DNA from: Formosa haliotis
GTDB taxonomy: Bacteria > Bacteroidota > Bacteroidia > Flavobacteriales > Flavobacteriaceae
Assembly (NCBI RefSeq): GCF_001685485.1
Contig: NZ_BDEL01000001.1
Span: 2,353,501 to 2,417,500 of the forward strand
Length of the DNA: 64,000 nucleotides
Reading direction: 5' to 3'
Shown: one piece after another, positions 38,401 to 46,764 of the stretch
Layout: every line of letters starts with the position of its first letter
Numbering within the stretch: position 1 is the first letter of the stretch
Translations under genes and position numbers: made by a program
The notes under the pieces: model-generated
Databases searched by the model: none
What the model saw: only the letters and a program-made list of their open reading frames with translations
What the model was told of the DNA's origin: nothing

Positions 38401-38903
38401 ATTTGTTTTAACAACCACCAAACACTTTCCATGTATTTAGGTTCGTAAGTAATATATGGATTATCCATATCTACCCAGTATCCCATTTTTTGCGTTAAGT
38501 CGTTCCACACATCGGTATAACGCATCACAGCTTTACGGCAGGCTGCATTATAATCTTCTACAGAAATAGATTTACCAATATCTTCTTTGGTAATGCCCAA
38601 TTCTTTTTCTACACCTAATTCAATAGGTAAACCATGTGTATCCCAACCTGCTTTACGCTTAACTTGAAATCCTTTCATGGTTTTATAACGCGGAAAAATA
38701 TCTTTAATAGAACGTGCTAAAACGTGGTGTACACCCGGCAATCCATTTGCAGATGGAGGCCCTTCAAAAAAGACAAAAGGCTCGTGACCTTCTCTAGTTG
38801 TGATACTCTTTTCAAATATATTTTTCGATTCCCAAAAACCTAGAATTTCTTCAGCAATTTTTGGCAAGTTAAGACCTTTATACTCAGGAAATCTCATGCT
38901 CAT
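35499..38903 (-). CDS. ileS: Isoleucyl-tRNA synthetase, IleRS2 type with altered HIGH motif
   Basis: 1134-residue class I synthetase charging tRNA-Ile. The sequence GPPSANGLPGVHH resembles eukaryote-like IleRS2, and the HIGH signature reads Gly57-Val-His-His60 instead of HxGH. The CP1 editing region follows. KMSKR lies at residues 682-686 (QKMSKRLGN), and an anticodon-binding domain makes the C-terminal third. IleRS2 enzymes tolerate mupirocin, and the GxHH variant has been tied to very strong resistance. It is in an operon with the DksA-like gene. A second ATG two codons in (38897) is an alternative start. Confidence 0.96.
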   Translation of the reverse strand: MSMRFPEYKGLNLPKIAEEILGFWESKNIFEKSITTREGHEPFVFFEGPPSANGLPGVHHVLARSIKDIFPRYKTMKGFQVKRKAGWDTHGLPIELGVEKELGITKEDIGKSISVEDYNAACRKAVMRYTDVWNDLTQKMGYWVDMDNPYITYEPKYMESVWWLLKQIYDKKLIYKGYTIQPYSPKAGTGLSSHELNQPGTYQDVTDTTIVAQFKANEDTLPDFLQDEGDIFFLAWTTTPWTLPSNTALTVGPKIDYVLVETYNQYTFEPMNVVLAKPLVAKQFAGKYFEVDSKPPLLDYKHGDKKIPFYVVKEFKGKDLVGITYEQLMPYALPNDNPENAFRIIAGDFVTTEDGTGIVHTAPTFGADDALVAKQAVPEIPPMLVKDENGNLVPLVDLQGKFRPEMAEYAGKYVKNEYYNDGEAPERSVDVEIAIQLKEENKAFKVEKYKHSYPNCWRTDKPILYYPLDSWFIKVTDVKERMFDLNETINWKPKSTGTGRFGNWLANANDWNLSRSRYWGIPLPIWRTEDGKEEICIGSVEELKLEMQKAVSAGVLAKDIFEDFEIGNNAEENYAKLDLHKNIVDQITLVSPSGQPMKRESDLIDVWFDSGSMPYAQWHYPFENKEKIDGNESFPADFIAEGVDQTRGWFYTLHAIATMVFDSVAYKNVVSNGLVLDKNGQKMSKRLGNAIDPFETLKEYGPDATRWYMISNANPWDNLKFDLEGIEEVKRKFFGTLYNTYSFFSLYTNLDKFSYSEADIPLAERPELDRWILSELHTLIQRVDQYYAEYEPTKAARAISEFTQDYLSNWYVRLSRRRFWKGDYEQDKISAYQTLYTCMLTIAKLASPIAPFFMDKLYRDLTQVTQKETFESVHLAEFPVYDEAFVDKALERKMESAQTISSLVLSLRAKEKIKVRQPLQKIMIPIDNKQQKEEILAVADLIKHEVNIKDVELLEDASDILVKQIKPDFKVLGPRFGKDMKLIASEIAKMTSEDIKKIEQTGALNIEINGKSVTLGLEDVEIISQDIEGWLVANEGNLTVALDITISDDLRKEGIARELINRIQNLRKDSGFEVTDRINVKLQNHDGIVNAVHSNLEYIKVETLTAELDIIEQVNNGVEITFDDIQTKLFIEKH

Positions 38904-38972
38904 TCTTTCTATTTTCTTATACGAACGCGAAATTAATGAATTTTGAGAAAACAGAGGGGTTTATAAGCAAAA

Positions 38973-38996
38973 AAACCGATTGAAAATAATCGGTTT
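38973..38996 (-). terminator. Intrinsic terminator downstream of the lipoprotein gene at 39080
   Basis: AAACCGATT / AATCGGTTT, a perfect 9-bp stem with a six-base loop and T run on the minus strand. It lies between the gene at 39080 and ileS. Confidence 0.75.
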
Positions 38997-39079
38997 ATAC
39001 TTTTGTTTTATTGTCGTTATTTTTATTTCTATTTCTGATAAAAACAAGCCCTATTTCCTGTAATAAAATAGAGGAGATT

Positions 39080-39544
39080 TTACTTGTTTTGATATTCGTT
39101 TTGAAAGCGTTTTGCTTTGGTTAAAAGCAAATCTTGTTCTTTAGTATCTATATTTAAAGATGAGATGATTCGTCCGTTATTGATATAGATTTTTTTATCG
39201 CTAGCCACAGATGATTTCACTAAAATAGAGACCAATTTATTATGTTTAAAATAGTAATCTTCTTCTCTAGTATTTCCAGTGTCCTCTATGTTTTTAATAT
39301 GACAAAGCTGTTTACTTTCTTTATCGAAATTTACAACGTATTTAAAAGTCCCAATATCTTCTTGGCCACTTGTGTCGGCTAGTGCGCCTTCTACAACCGT
39401 TTGTTCTAGAGTATGATTCTCATCGACTTTAACCATGTAATCATTTAATTCGCCTACTAGTTTATCATCTTTTTCATGCATACGTGCACCACAAGACCAC
39501 ATGGCTACGCATAACACAGCTATTATAATACCTTTAATTTTCAT
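39080..39544 (-). CDS. Small lipoprotein of unknown function
   Basis: 154 residues. The N-terminus MKIKGIIIAVLCVAMWSC is a lipoprotein signal with Cys18 as the likely lipidation site. The mature part is charged, with beta-strand-like segments (FKYVVNFDKESKQLCHIKNIED, DYYFKHNKLVSILVK) and a C-terminal amphipathic helix. I do not recognise a family. It is on the same strand as the M13 peptidase upstream but separated by that gene's terminator, and has its own terminator, so it is likely monocistronic. Confidence 0.7.
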   Translation of the reverse strand: MKIKGIIIAVLCVAMWSCGARMHEKDDKLVGELNDYMVKVDENHTLEQTVVEGALADTSGQEDIGTFKYVVNFDKESKQLCHIKNIEDTGNTREEDYYFKHNKLVSILVKSSVASDKKIYINNGRIISSLNIDTKEQDLLLTKAKRFQNEYQNK

Positions 39545-39619
39545 AAGAATTAGTTTTAATAAAGCACAAACACGTTTGTTTTTACGCCCTCGTTTTCAAT
39601 AGTATATCAAAGGTAAAAG

Positions 39620-39649
39620 AAAACCCCCGAACAAAATGTCGGGGGTTTT
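39620..39649 (-). terminator. Intrinsic terminator after the M13 peptidase
   Basis: Perfect 11-bp stem AAAACCCCCGA / TCGGGGGTTTT with an eight-base loop, 23 bases past the stop, with T-rich sequence after it on the minus strand. Confidence 0.9.
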
Positions 39650-39671
39650 AAAATTTTTAACTCAAATGCGA

Positions 39672-41774
39672 TTACCAGATTTTAACTCTGTTTTCTGGTG
39701 CGATATACATTTTATCGCCTTCTACAATACCAAAAGCATCGTAAAATGCATCGACATTTAAAAGTGGTTGTACAGCACGATTCATACCAGGTGAGTGTGG
39801 ATCTGTTTTAATCTGATTCTTTAAAGCATCATCTCTATAAAGCGATCTCCAAACTGTTGCCCAAGACATAAAGAAACGTTGATCTGCTGTAAGTCCATCG
39901 ATATTTTCAGGATATCCATTTTCTTTTAAACTTATTTGCAATGCATCATAAGCCGCATTTATACCGCCTAAATCACCAATGTTTTCACCTAAAGTAAATT
40001 CACCATTAATGTAGGTTTCTGGAAGCACTTCTATAGCACTATATTGATCGGCTAAAGCCTTTCCTAATTTCGTGAATTGCTCTAAATCTTCATCTGTCCA
40101 CCAGTTGTTAAGGTTTCCATCTTTATCGAATCTTGAACCAGAATCATCGAAACTATGAGAAATTTCATGTCCGATTACTGCTCCAATTCCACCATAATTC
40201 ACAGCGTCGTCTGCTTGATAGTTGTAAAACGGTGGTTGTAAAATAGCTGCAGGGAATACAATTTCGTTGTAAGATGGGTTAAAATAAGCATTTACAACTT
40301 GTGGCGCCATGCCCCATTCTGTTTTATCTACAGGTTTACCTAATTTATCTAAATCTTGTTGAAAATCCCAAGCCTTGGCATTTTGCATATTTTGAAGATA
40401 GGTTCCGCCGTCTTTAGGACTTTTAACTTCCATAGCAGAATAATCTTTCCATTTGTCTGGGTAGGCAATTTTAATTTGAGTCGCTTTAAGTTTCTCTATA
40501 GCTTTTGCTTTAGTTTCTTCACTCATCCATGGTAAGGCTGTAATTCGGTGCTCGAAAGCTAAAATTACATTCTTAATCATTTTTTCTGCCTTTGCTTTTG
40601 CTTCTGGCGGGAATTTTTCATCTACATATAATTTCCCTAAAGCTTCACCAACCGTCCAATTTATTGTTTGTAAAGCACGCTCGTCTCTTGGGCGTTGTTT
40701 TTTAGCTCCACGTAACGTTTTGCTATAAAACTCCCAATTCGCTTCTTCTAACTCATCGCTTAACATACCAGCAGATCCGTTTAGTGCATTCCAACGTAAA
40801 TAGGTTTTCCAGTCGCTTACATTATTTTTAGCTAAAATACCTTGTAACGCTTTCATGTAGTTAGGTTCGCGTACTATTACAGTATCTAAATTTTTAGCTC
40901 CTATGCCATCAAAATACGCTTTCCAGTTAATTGCAGGAACCATTTTTTGTAAATCTGCAACCGATGTTGGATTGTAAGTTTTTCTAGCATCTCTTCGATC
41001 TACCTTATCCATTTTAGGCTCTGCTAAACTGGTTTCGAATGCTAAAACTTGTTTCGCTTCTGCCGCTGCAACTTCTTCTGAATCGCCTAAATATTGAAGC
41101 ATTTTTGTAACATAAGCTACATATTTCTCTCTTTTATCTTTAGAATCTGCATCGTCTTTTACGTAATAATCTCTATCTGGAAGTCCTAAACGTCCTGTAC
41201 CTATACGTGCTGCATTTTTATTACTGTCTTTTGCATCTGCACCAACACCAAAACCAAAGAACCCTGCTCCTCCTTTAGGTTCCATTTCTATTAAAAACGC
41301 CTCTAAATCTTTTACGTTTTTAATAGCGTCTATCTTAGCTAAAACTGGCTTTAACGGTGCAATGCCTTCTTTATTTCTTGCAACCGTATCCATAATGGTT
41401 TCGTATAGAAACACGACTTTTTCTTGGTCTGAGCCCGGAAGAATATTTGTTTTTGCTAAATCTTTATCGTCAGACATTGCAGATTGTAAAATATTTAAAA
41501 CATCTTCGTCTGTTTTTTGTCTAAGCTCATCGAAACTACCCCATCGTGTACGGTCGTCTGGAATTGTATTGTTTTTTATCCAGTTTCCATTAACGTATTC
41601 GAAGAAATTTTCGTTAGGCTTTACCGTGGTATCCATGTAATCTAAATTGATTCCAGGCACCACTTCTTCCTTAACAACCACTGCGGTTTCTTGTTTTGGA
41701 TCGTTTTTACAAGCTGTAAAACTTCCAAATGCAATTGTCCCCAGGATTGATAATCTTAGAATGTTTGTTTTCAT
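39672..41774 (-). CDS. M13-family metallopeptidase (neprilysin/PepO-like) lipoprotein
   Basis: 700 residues. A lipoprotein signal (ending FGSFTAC) precedes LDYMDTTVKPNENFFEYVNGNWIKN, the typical M13 N-terminal block. The zinc site is VIGHEISHSFDDSG (HExxH) with the downstream ENIGDLGGINAAYDAL motif supplying the third ligand, and VNAYFNPSYNEIVFPAAILQPPF is the substrate-binding block. The closing motif NPENRVKIW-type reads IAPENRVKIW. It cleaves oligopeptides, presumably in the periplasm. It is a single gene with a strong terminator. Confidence 0.94.
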   Translation of the reverse strand: MKTNILRLSILGTIAFGSFTACKNDPKQETAVVVKEEVVPGINLDYMDTTVKPNENFFEYVNGNWIKNNTIPDDRTRWGSFDELRQKTDEDVLNILQSAMSDDKDLAKTNILPGSDQEKVVFLYETIMDTVARNKEGIAPLKPVLAKIDAIKNVKDLEAFLIEMEPKGGAGFFGFGVGADAKDSNKNAARIGTGRLGLPDRDYYVKDDADSKDKREKYVAYVTKMLQYLGDSEEVAAAEAKQVLAFETSLAEPKMDKVDRRDARKTYNPTSVADLQKMVPAINWKAYFDGIGAKNLDTVIVREPNYMKALQGILAKNNVSDWKTYLRWNALNGSAGMLSDELEEANWEFYSKTLRGAKKQRPRDERALQTINWTVGEALGKLYVDEKFPPEAKAKAEKMIKNVILAFEHRITALPWMSEETKAKAIEKLKATQIKIAYPDKWKDYSAMEVKSPKDGGTYLQNMQNAKAWDFQQDLDKLGKPVDKTEWGMAPQVVNAYFNPSYNEIVFPAAILQPPFYNYQADDAVNYGGIGAVIGHEISHSFDDSGSRFDKDGNLNNWWTDEDLEQFTKLGKALADQYSAIEVLPETYINGEFTLGENIGDLGGINAAYDALQISLKENGYPENIDGLTADQRFFMSWATVWRSLYRDDALKNQIKTDPHSPGMNRAVQPLLNVDAFYDAFGIVEGDKMYIAPENRVKIW

Positions 41775-41879
41775 AAATTTTAGTTTGATTTATATTTGTT
41801 TTTTTCTGAAGTAAACTTATACACTTAGTCTGAATTGTTTCTAAAATGTTACTCAAATTACGAGTTCATTTTCCTTTTA

Positions 41880-43241
41880 CTAAACAATATGCCCAACTAA
41901 ATCTTCTATTTTCGAAATTAATTGAATCTTTATCGCCTTAGGCTTTAAAGTGATTTTATTATACTTCGATACAAAAATAGTAGAAAATCCTAACTTTTCG
42001 GCTTCTAAGATACGTTGTTCCACACGTTGCACGGGACGGATTTCCCCCGACAAGCCAACTTCGGCGGCAAAACAGTAATCTTTTTGAAGCGCCTCATCTT
42101 CGTTAGAAGATAAAATTGAAGCTACTACAGCTAAATCTATAGCCGGATCATCGACACTAATTCCACCAGTAATATTTAAAAAAACATCTTTAGCACCTAA
42201 ACGGAAACCTGCTCGTTTTTCTAAAACTGCTAGCAACATATTTAATCGTTTGGCATTAAAACCTGTGGCCGAACGCTGCGGTGTCCCATAAACAGCAGTA
42301 CTTACTAAGGCTTGAACCTCGATCATGAGCGGACGCATACCTTCCAAAGTTGCAGCAATGGCATTTCCGCTTAATTCTTCATCTTTCTTAGAAATTAAAA
42401 TCTCTGAAGGATTAGACACTTCCCGTAATCCGGACCCTTGCATTTCGTAAATCCCTAATTCGTTAGTCGACCCAAATCTATTTTTATTAGCTCGTAAAAT
42501 TCTAAACACATGATTTCTATCGCCTTCAAACTGAAGTACAGTATCTACCATATGTTCTAATATTTTTGGACCTGCAATATGTCCGTCTTTTGTAATATGC
42601 CCAATTAACACCACTGGTGTCGAAGTTTCTTTAGCAAATTTTATAAGCTCTGTAGTACATTCTTTAATTTGAGAAATGCTTCCAGACGAAGATTCTATAT
42701 AATCGCTATGTAAAGTCTGAATTGAATCGACAATAACAATATCGGGCTGTAAATCTTCAATTTGCTTGAAGATATTTTGTGTTTTTGTTTCGGTTAAAAT
42801 ATAGCAATTGCTATTATTAGGATTGATGCGCTCGGCACGCATTTTTATTTGTTTCTGACTCTCTTCTCCAGAAACATAAAGTGTTTTATAAGGCAGCTTT
42901 AATGCCACCTGAAGCAGTAATGTACTTTTTCCTATTCCTGGTTCACCACCTAAAAGCGTTAACGACCCCGGAACAATACCACCACCAAGTACTCGATTTA
43001 ATTCTTGATCGAAAGTATCTAATCGCGCTTCTTGAGAGGCATCAATTTCGTTTATTAATAAAGGCCTCGACGTTCGCTTATTTTGGGTTGCAGAAGGGGT
43101 TTTCCAATCGCTTTTTTCTGGAGTCTGAATCACTTCTTCGGCTATAGTATTCCACGCTTTACACGAGTTACATTGCCCTTGCCATTTCGCATATTGTGCC
43201 CCGCAACTCTGACAATAAAATGTGGTTTTTACTTTCGCCAT
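41880..43241 (-). CDS. radA: DNA repair protein RadA (Sms)
   Basis: 453 residues, the usual length. RadA is a RecA-related branch-migration ATPase in recombinational repair. A four-Cys zinc finger (C10, C13, C24, C27) is followed by Walker A GGEPGIGKSTLL (98-109), the RadA-specific KNRFG (RANKNRFGSTNELG), and a C-terminal Lon-protease-like domain (GGISVDDPAIDLAVVASILSS). Its ATG overlaps the stop of the upstream hydrolase-fold gene by one base (TAATG), so the two are translationally coupled. Confidence 0.96.
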   Translation of the reverse strand: MAKVKTTFYCQSCGAQYAKWQGQCNSCKAWNTIAEEVIQTPEKSDWKTPSATQNKRTSRPLLINEIDASQEARLDTFDQELNRVLGGGIVPGSLTLLGGEPGIGKSTLLLQVALKLPYKTLYVSGEESQKQIKMRAERINPNNSNCYILTETKTQNIFKQIEDLQPDIVIVDSIQTLHSDYIESSSGSISQIKECTTELIKFAKETSTPVVLIGHITKDGHIAGPKILEHMVDTVLQFEGDRNHVFRILRANKNRFGSTNELGIYEMQGSGLREVSNPSEILISKKDEELSGNAIAATLEGMRPLMIEVQALVSTAVYGTPQRSATGFNAKRLNMLLAVLEKRAGFRLGAKDVFLNITGGISVDDPAIDLAVVASILSSNEDEALQKDYCFAAEVGLSGEIRPVQRVEQRILEAEKLGFSTIFVSKYNKITLKPKAIKIQLISKIEDLVGHIV

Positions 43242-44389
43242 TAATATCCGAAATCTGCTTTAATTCGATTTGCACGTTCTATCATATCATCCTTTGTTAA
43301 GCCCGCAATTTCATCGAAAATATACGAGGATTGATAGGTTTTCATAGCCTTTTTAGGTTGGTTATTTTCTTCGTAATAACGTGCCATGTAATATTGACCT
43401 AACATGGTTTCTGGATACGATTTTCTAGCCATTTTACCCAATTCTTCAAAATCTTTAAATTCCGATTTCTTTTCAATAGCCGCAGCAATAGCTTTATAAT
43501 CGTTTACCAATATGGTTTTATCTACACCGTATAATTCTTTAATAGATTCATACTTATCTTTTAAATAATCTATCGCAGGTTTATCTCCTGCCATAATATC
43601 TTTTTCAAACTCACGAGACGTAATAGGCTGGAATACATAAAAAATTCGCTCTAAGGCTTTTGGTATAGCTTGAGCCACTACAGAATAATGGGTTAACCCT
43701 TCAAACTCATCAAAATCGTATTGCAAATAGTCGTTTTCAATAACTTTTAAACTATTATTTAATAATTCGGTTCCCGCTTTTACAGATTTTAAATCGTCTG
43801 TAGTAGTTGCCAAATAATAAAACGTTTTACGATCTATTTTCCCTAAACGGTCTGGAATATATTTGGTCATATTTGGAGCCAACTCCGGACTTATTACAAT
43901 ATAAGATTGAAATAACGGTTTATCTTTCAACAAATAATAATTAATAAAGTTTGCTGTTTCCCCATGACCAATGGCCAATTTAAAATCTTCTGTTCTGTAT
44001 TTTTCCTCAATAAACGGGATAAGTTCCATGCCTATAAATTCGAAAAATTCGGCACTACTATCTAAAGGCAAGGAATTTTGTTCGGAAAACATGGTGTCAT
44101 AATACCGATCGTCAATCTGATTAATTCCAACCACGATTACTTCTGGTACATCTTCCCAATACGAATAATAATCAACGTTTCCGGCTACAACTTCAAATAG
44201 ATAATCTCCATCTAAAACAACAACTAACGGATATTTTTTCTCGACATTCTTACTATAATTTCTTGGCAATTGAATCTTTAACTGGCGGGTAGCACCAAGT
44301 TTTTCAGATTTTATCGTTTCATATATAGCTTGAGCAGAGGCCCATTGGCACGAAAAGACCAAAACAAACAGGTAAATTACTTTTTTCAT
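43241..44389 (-). CDS. Exported alpha/beta-hydrolase-fold (esterase D-like) protein lacking the nucleophile Ser
   Basis: 382 residues with a signal peptide (ending QWASAQ). The fold resembles putative esterases of PF00756: RQLKIQLPRNYSK, PLVVVLDGDYLFE and VIVVGINQIDDRYYD are typical. The nucleophile elbow reads GHGET (141-145) where GHSxG is expected, so Gly143 replaces the catalytic Ser. A C-terminal helical extension (about 290-382) resembles a tetratricopeptide-type tail. The protein may be inactive or binding-only. It is coupled to radA downstream and has a -7 box in the gap after the flippase gene. Confidence 0.85.
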   Translation of the reverse strand: MKKVIYLFVLVFSCQWASAQAIYETIKSEKLGATRQLKIQLPRNYSKNVEKKYPLVVVLDGDYLFEVVAGNVDYYSYWEDVPEVIVVGINQIDDRYYDTMFSEQNSLPLDSSAEFFEFIGMELIPFIEEKYRTEDFKLAIGHGETANFINYYLLKDKPLFQSYIVISPELAPNMTKYIPDRLGKIDRKTFYYLATTTDDLKSVKAGTELLNNSLKVIENDYLQYDFDEFEGLTHYSVVAQAIPKALERIFYVFQPITSREFEKDIMAGDKPAIDYLKDKYESIKELYGVDKTILVNDYKAIAAAIEKKSEFKDFEELGKMARKSYPETMLGQYYMARYYEENNQPKKAMKTYQSSYIFDEIAGLTKDDMIERANRIKADFGY

Positions 44390-44459
44390 TTTAATACGGG
44401 GTTAGTCCTACGCAAGGTATGAAAAATACTTTTTTTGTTGAAAAAAAATATTTACTAAT

Positions 44460-44467
44460 CAAACGTA
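44460..44467 (-). promoter_or_regulatory. -7 box for the hydrolase-radA unit
   Basis: TACGTTTG on the minus strand fits TAnnTTTG, about 70 bases upstream of the ATG at 44389, in the 92-base gap after the flippase gene. No -33 TTG found. Confidence 0.4.
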
Positions 44468-44481
44468 ATAAAAGAATGGCC

Positions 44482-45441
44482 TTAAGACTTAATTTTTCTG
44501 TTAAAAATAGGCAGTAATAAAAGCGATAAACCACCGCAAATAATGATTAAAATGGTTTGAGACGACCACATAATCCAACCAAAAGCGATACTTGGTCCTT
44601 GAGCTATACCAAATAAAGAAAACGCAGCATAAACCGCAACAGGATACGAACCAATACCCCCATTTGTGGCCGCAATACTAAAACTAGCAGAGATAAACCC
44701 TATTAAAATAGCTCCTATAGAAATAGGATGCAACCCTTGTACCGCAAAGGTGGTAACATAAAACATTAAAACATACATGCCCCAAATAAAAAGTGTATGC
44801 GCTATAAACCACCACTTTTTTTTCATTTTAAAAATACTTAAAACACCTTCTATTAAACCCGAAACAAAGGTTTTAATTTTTAACGCCAATATTGTTTGAC
44901 TTTTTCTGATATAGACTAAAAAAGCTAATCCTAAACCCAGAAGAAGTACGCCTGCCAAAATAAGTTTAGGCAAATTAAATTTGGACAAAAAGAAATTAAA
45001 AATAAAATCGAATTGAAGGAAAAGGGTCACTAAAATAATAGCGAGCATAACAATAAGATCGGCAATGCGCTCGGCAACTACAGTACCAAAACCTTTATCG
45101 AAAGGGACATCTTCGTAAGTCGTTAAGATGGAAACCCGAGCTACTTCCCCTGCACGAGGTATGGTATAATTTATTAAATAGGCCGAAAAAACAGCCATAA
45201 TACTGTTAGATAATTTGACATTGTAACCCATGGGCTCCAACATAAACAACCAACGATAGGCACGCGATAAATGACTTAACAAACCTAAAAATGCTCCTAG
45301 TAGAATCCACCAATAATTGGCATTTTTAAAATACACTAAAAGCTCATCTAAAGACACTTTAGACAAGGAATATCCTATTAAAAAAACTCCCAATAAAATT
45401 GGGAGTGTGATTTTTAATATTTTGGATATTTTAGGATTCAA
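44482..45441 (-). CDS. YbhN/LPG-synthase-like flippase-family membrane protein
   Basis: 319 residues with about eight transmembrane helices, a member of the lysylphosphatidylglycerol synthase transmembrane (UPF0104/YbhN) family. Motifs include LLSHLSRAYRWLFMLEPMGY, INYTIPRAGEVARVSIL and ATNGGIGSYPVAVYAAF, which are conserved in the family. It lacks the C-terminal aminoacyl transferase domain, so it is not an LPG synthase itself and is thought to move lipids or lipid-linked molecules. It follows panD by three bases and is likely the last gene of the panC-panD transcript. Confidence 0.88.
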   Translation of the reverse strand: MNPKISKILKITLPILLGVFLIGYSLSKVSLDELLVYFKNANYWWILLGAFLGLLSHLSRAYRWLFMLEPMGYNVKLSNSIMAVFSAYLINYTIPRAGEVARVSILTTYEDVPFDKGFGTVVAERIADLIVMLAIILVTLFLQFDFIFNFFLSKFNLPKLILAGVLLLGLGLAFLVYIRKSQTILALKIKTFVSGLIEGVLSIFKMKKKWWFIAHTLFIWGMYVLMFYVTTFAVQGLHPISIGAILIGFISASFSIAATNGGIGSYPVAVYAAFSLFGIAQGPSIAFGWIMWSSQTILIIICGGLSLLLLPIFNRKIKS

Positions 45442-45444
45442 TAC

Positions 45445-45795
45445 TTATATAAGCTTGTTGGTGGCTTCGTCTGGAAAAACTAAAGCAGGTTTAAATGATT
45501 TTGCTTCTTCCAAATCCATAATACCATAAGTAATTAGTATTAAAACATCTCCAGGAGCTACGCGTCTTGCTGCTGCACCATTTAAGGTAATTTCTCCACT
45601 ATTACGTGGTCCTGGAATTGCATAGGTTTCTAAACGCTCGCCATTGTTATTATTAACAATCTGAACCTTTTCGCCCTGAACAATATTTGCAGCATCCATT
45701 AAATCTTCATCAATAGTAATACTACCGATGTAATTTAAATCTGCTCCAGTACATTTTACTCTGTGAATTTTCGATTTTACTACGTGAATTTGCAT
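45445..45795 (-). CDS. panD: Aspartate 1-decarboxylase
   Basis: 116-residue proenzyme that makes beta-alanine from aspartate for pantothenate synthesis. It self-cleaves between Gly24 and Ser25 (NYIGSITID) to form the pyruvoyl cofactor. The N-terminal [15 protein letters not shown] and the [11 protein letters not shown] stretch are standard. It lies 13 bases after panC and three before the flippase gene on the same strand, so panC and panD, whose products supply and use beta-alanine, are co-expressed. Confidence 0.96.
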   Translation of the reverse strand: MQIHVVKSKIHRVKCTGADLNYIGSITIDEDLMDAANIVQGEKVQIVNNNNGERLETYAIPGPRNSGEITLNGAAARRVAPGDVLILITYGIMDLEEAKSFKPALVFPDEATNKLI

Positions 45796-45808
45796 ATCGT
45801 AAAGATAA

Positions 45809-46656
45809 TTAATTTAGTGCTAAATTGTCTATTAACCTTATTTCGCCTGCGTAAACTGCTATAAACGCGCGATATAATTTATTTTCAACTTTATGTTTTA
45901 CAGTTTCTAGTGTTTCCACATCTGCAATTACAAAATATTCTAACTCTAACAATGGGTGGTTTTTAAACTGATCTTCAACCCATTCGGTAACTTCATTAGC
46001 ACGTTCTGTGCCAAACTTAACTTTGGCAGTTTTAAGTGTTTGATAAATAAACGGAGCGGCGGCTGCATATTCTGAGGTTAATCTTACATTTCGAGAACTC
46101 ATAGCCAAACCATTAGGCTCGCGTAAAATTTCGCAAGGCACGATGGTTAAAGGCATATTACACTTTTTAACCATATTTTTTATGATGGCTAATTGTTGAA
46201 AATCTTTTTCGCCAAAATAAGCACGATTAGGCGTCACGATTTCGAATAATCTTTTAACAATAGTCCCGACACCGTCAAAATGTCCTGGTCTAAAAGCACC
46301 TTCCATTTTGTCTTCTAAACCATCAAAATCGAAATTAACCGATACCACATCCTCGCCATAAACATCTGCTACACTAGGTGCGTAAACCAAAATGTGTTCT
46401 GAAACCGATTTTAACAAATCGACATCTTTTTCTAAGGTTCTAGGGTATTTAACTAAGTCGTCTGGATTATTAAATTGGGTAGGATTAACAAAAATACTAA
46501 CTACAAGAGCATCATTTTCGTTTAAGCCTCGTTGCACCAAAGACAGATGCCCGTCGTGCAAAGCGCCCATAGTAGGAACCAACCCCAATGTTTTACCTTG
46601 AGATTTTAAAAGTTGTATTTCCTTTTTAATTCCGATTGTTCTGTAATTACCTTCAC
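45809..46656 (-). CDS. panC: Pantothenate synthetase, with a one-base frameshift near its 5' end
   Basis: Joins pantoate and beta-alanine using ATP. The main frame carries [15 protein letters not shown] (HxGH), [21 protein letters not shown] and MSSRNVRL. In this frame upstream codons run to a stop without ATG or GTG, and the nearest start, a TTG at 46588, would miss about 24 N-terminal residues. In the other frame GTG at 46656 begins [11 protein letters not shown]. One extra A/T in the run at 46623-46627 joins them as [22 protein letters not shown], giving 282 residues, the normal length. A sequence error is likely; a real lesion would threaten pantothenate synthesis. Confidence 0.88.
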
Positions 46657-46717
46657 CTTAATAAAAAATTAACGGTTGCAAACTTAATATTTTACTAGCA
46701 ATCTGCATAAAATTTTG

Positions 46718-46725
46718 TAATTTTG
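46718..46725 (+). promoter_or_regulatory. -7 box for the glycogen-synthase-like gene
   Basis: TAATTTTG fits TAnnTTTG, 39 bases upstream of the ATG at 46765, in the region divergent from panC. No -33 TTG at standard distance. Confidence 0.5.
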
Positions 46726-46764
46726 CGTGTTTTTTATTTTGAATTCTCAAAAGCCCAGTAATTT

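Noticed and set aside
41791..41798. TATATTTG on the plus strand, a perfect -7 box
   Set aside because: No plus-strand gene follows; it lies in the leader of the minus-strand M13 gene. It shows that such boxes arise by chance in AT-rich DNA, so the other single-box calls are kept at modest confidence.
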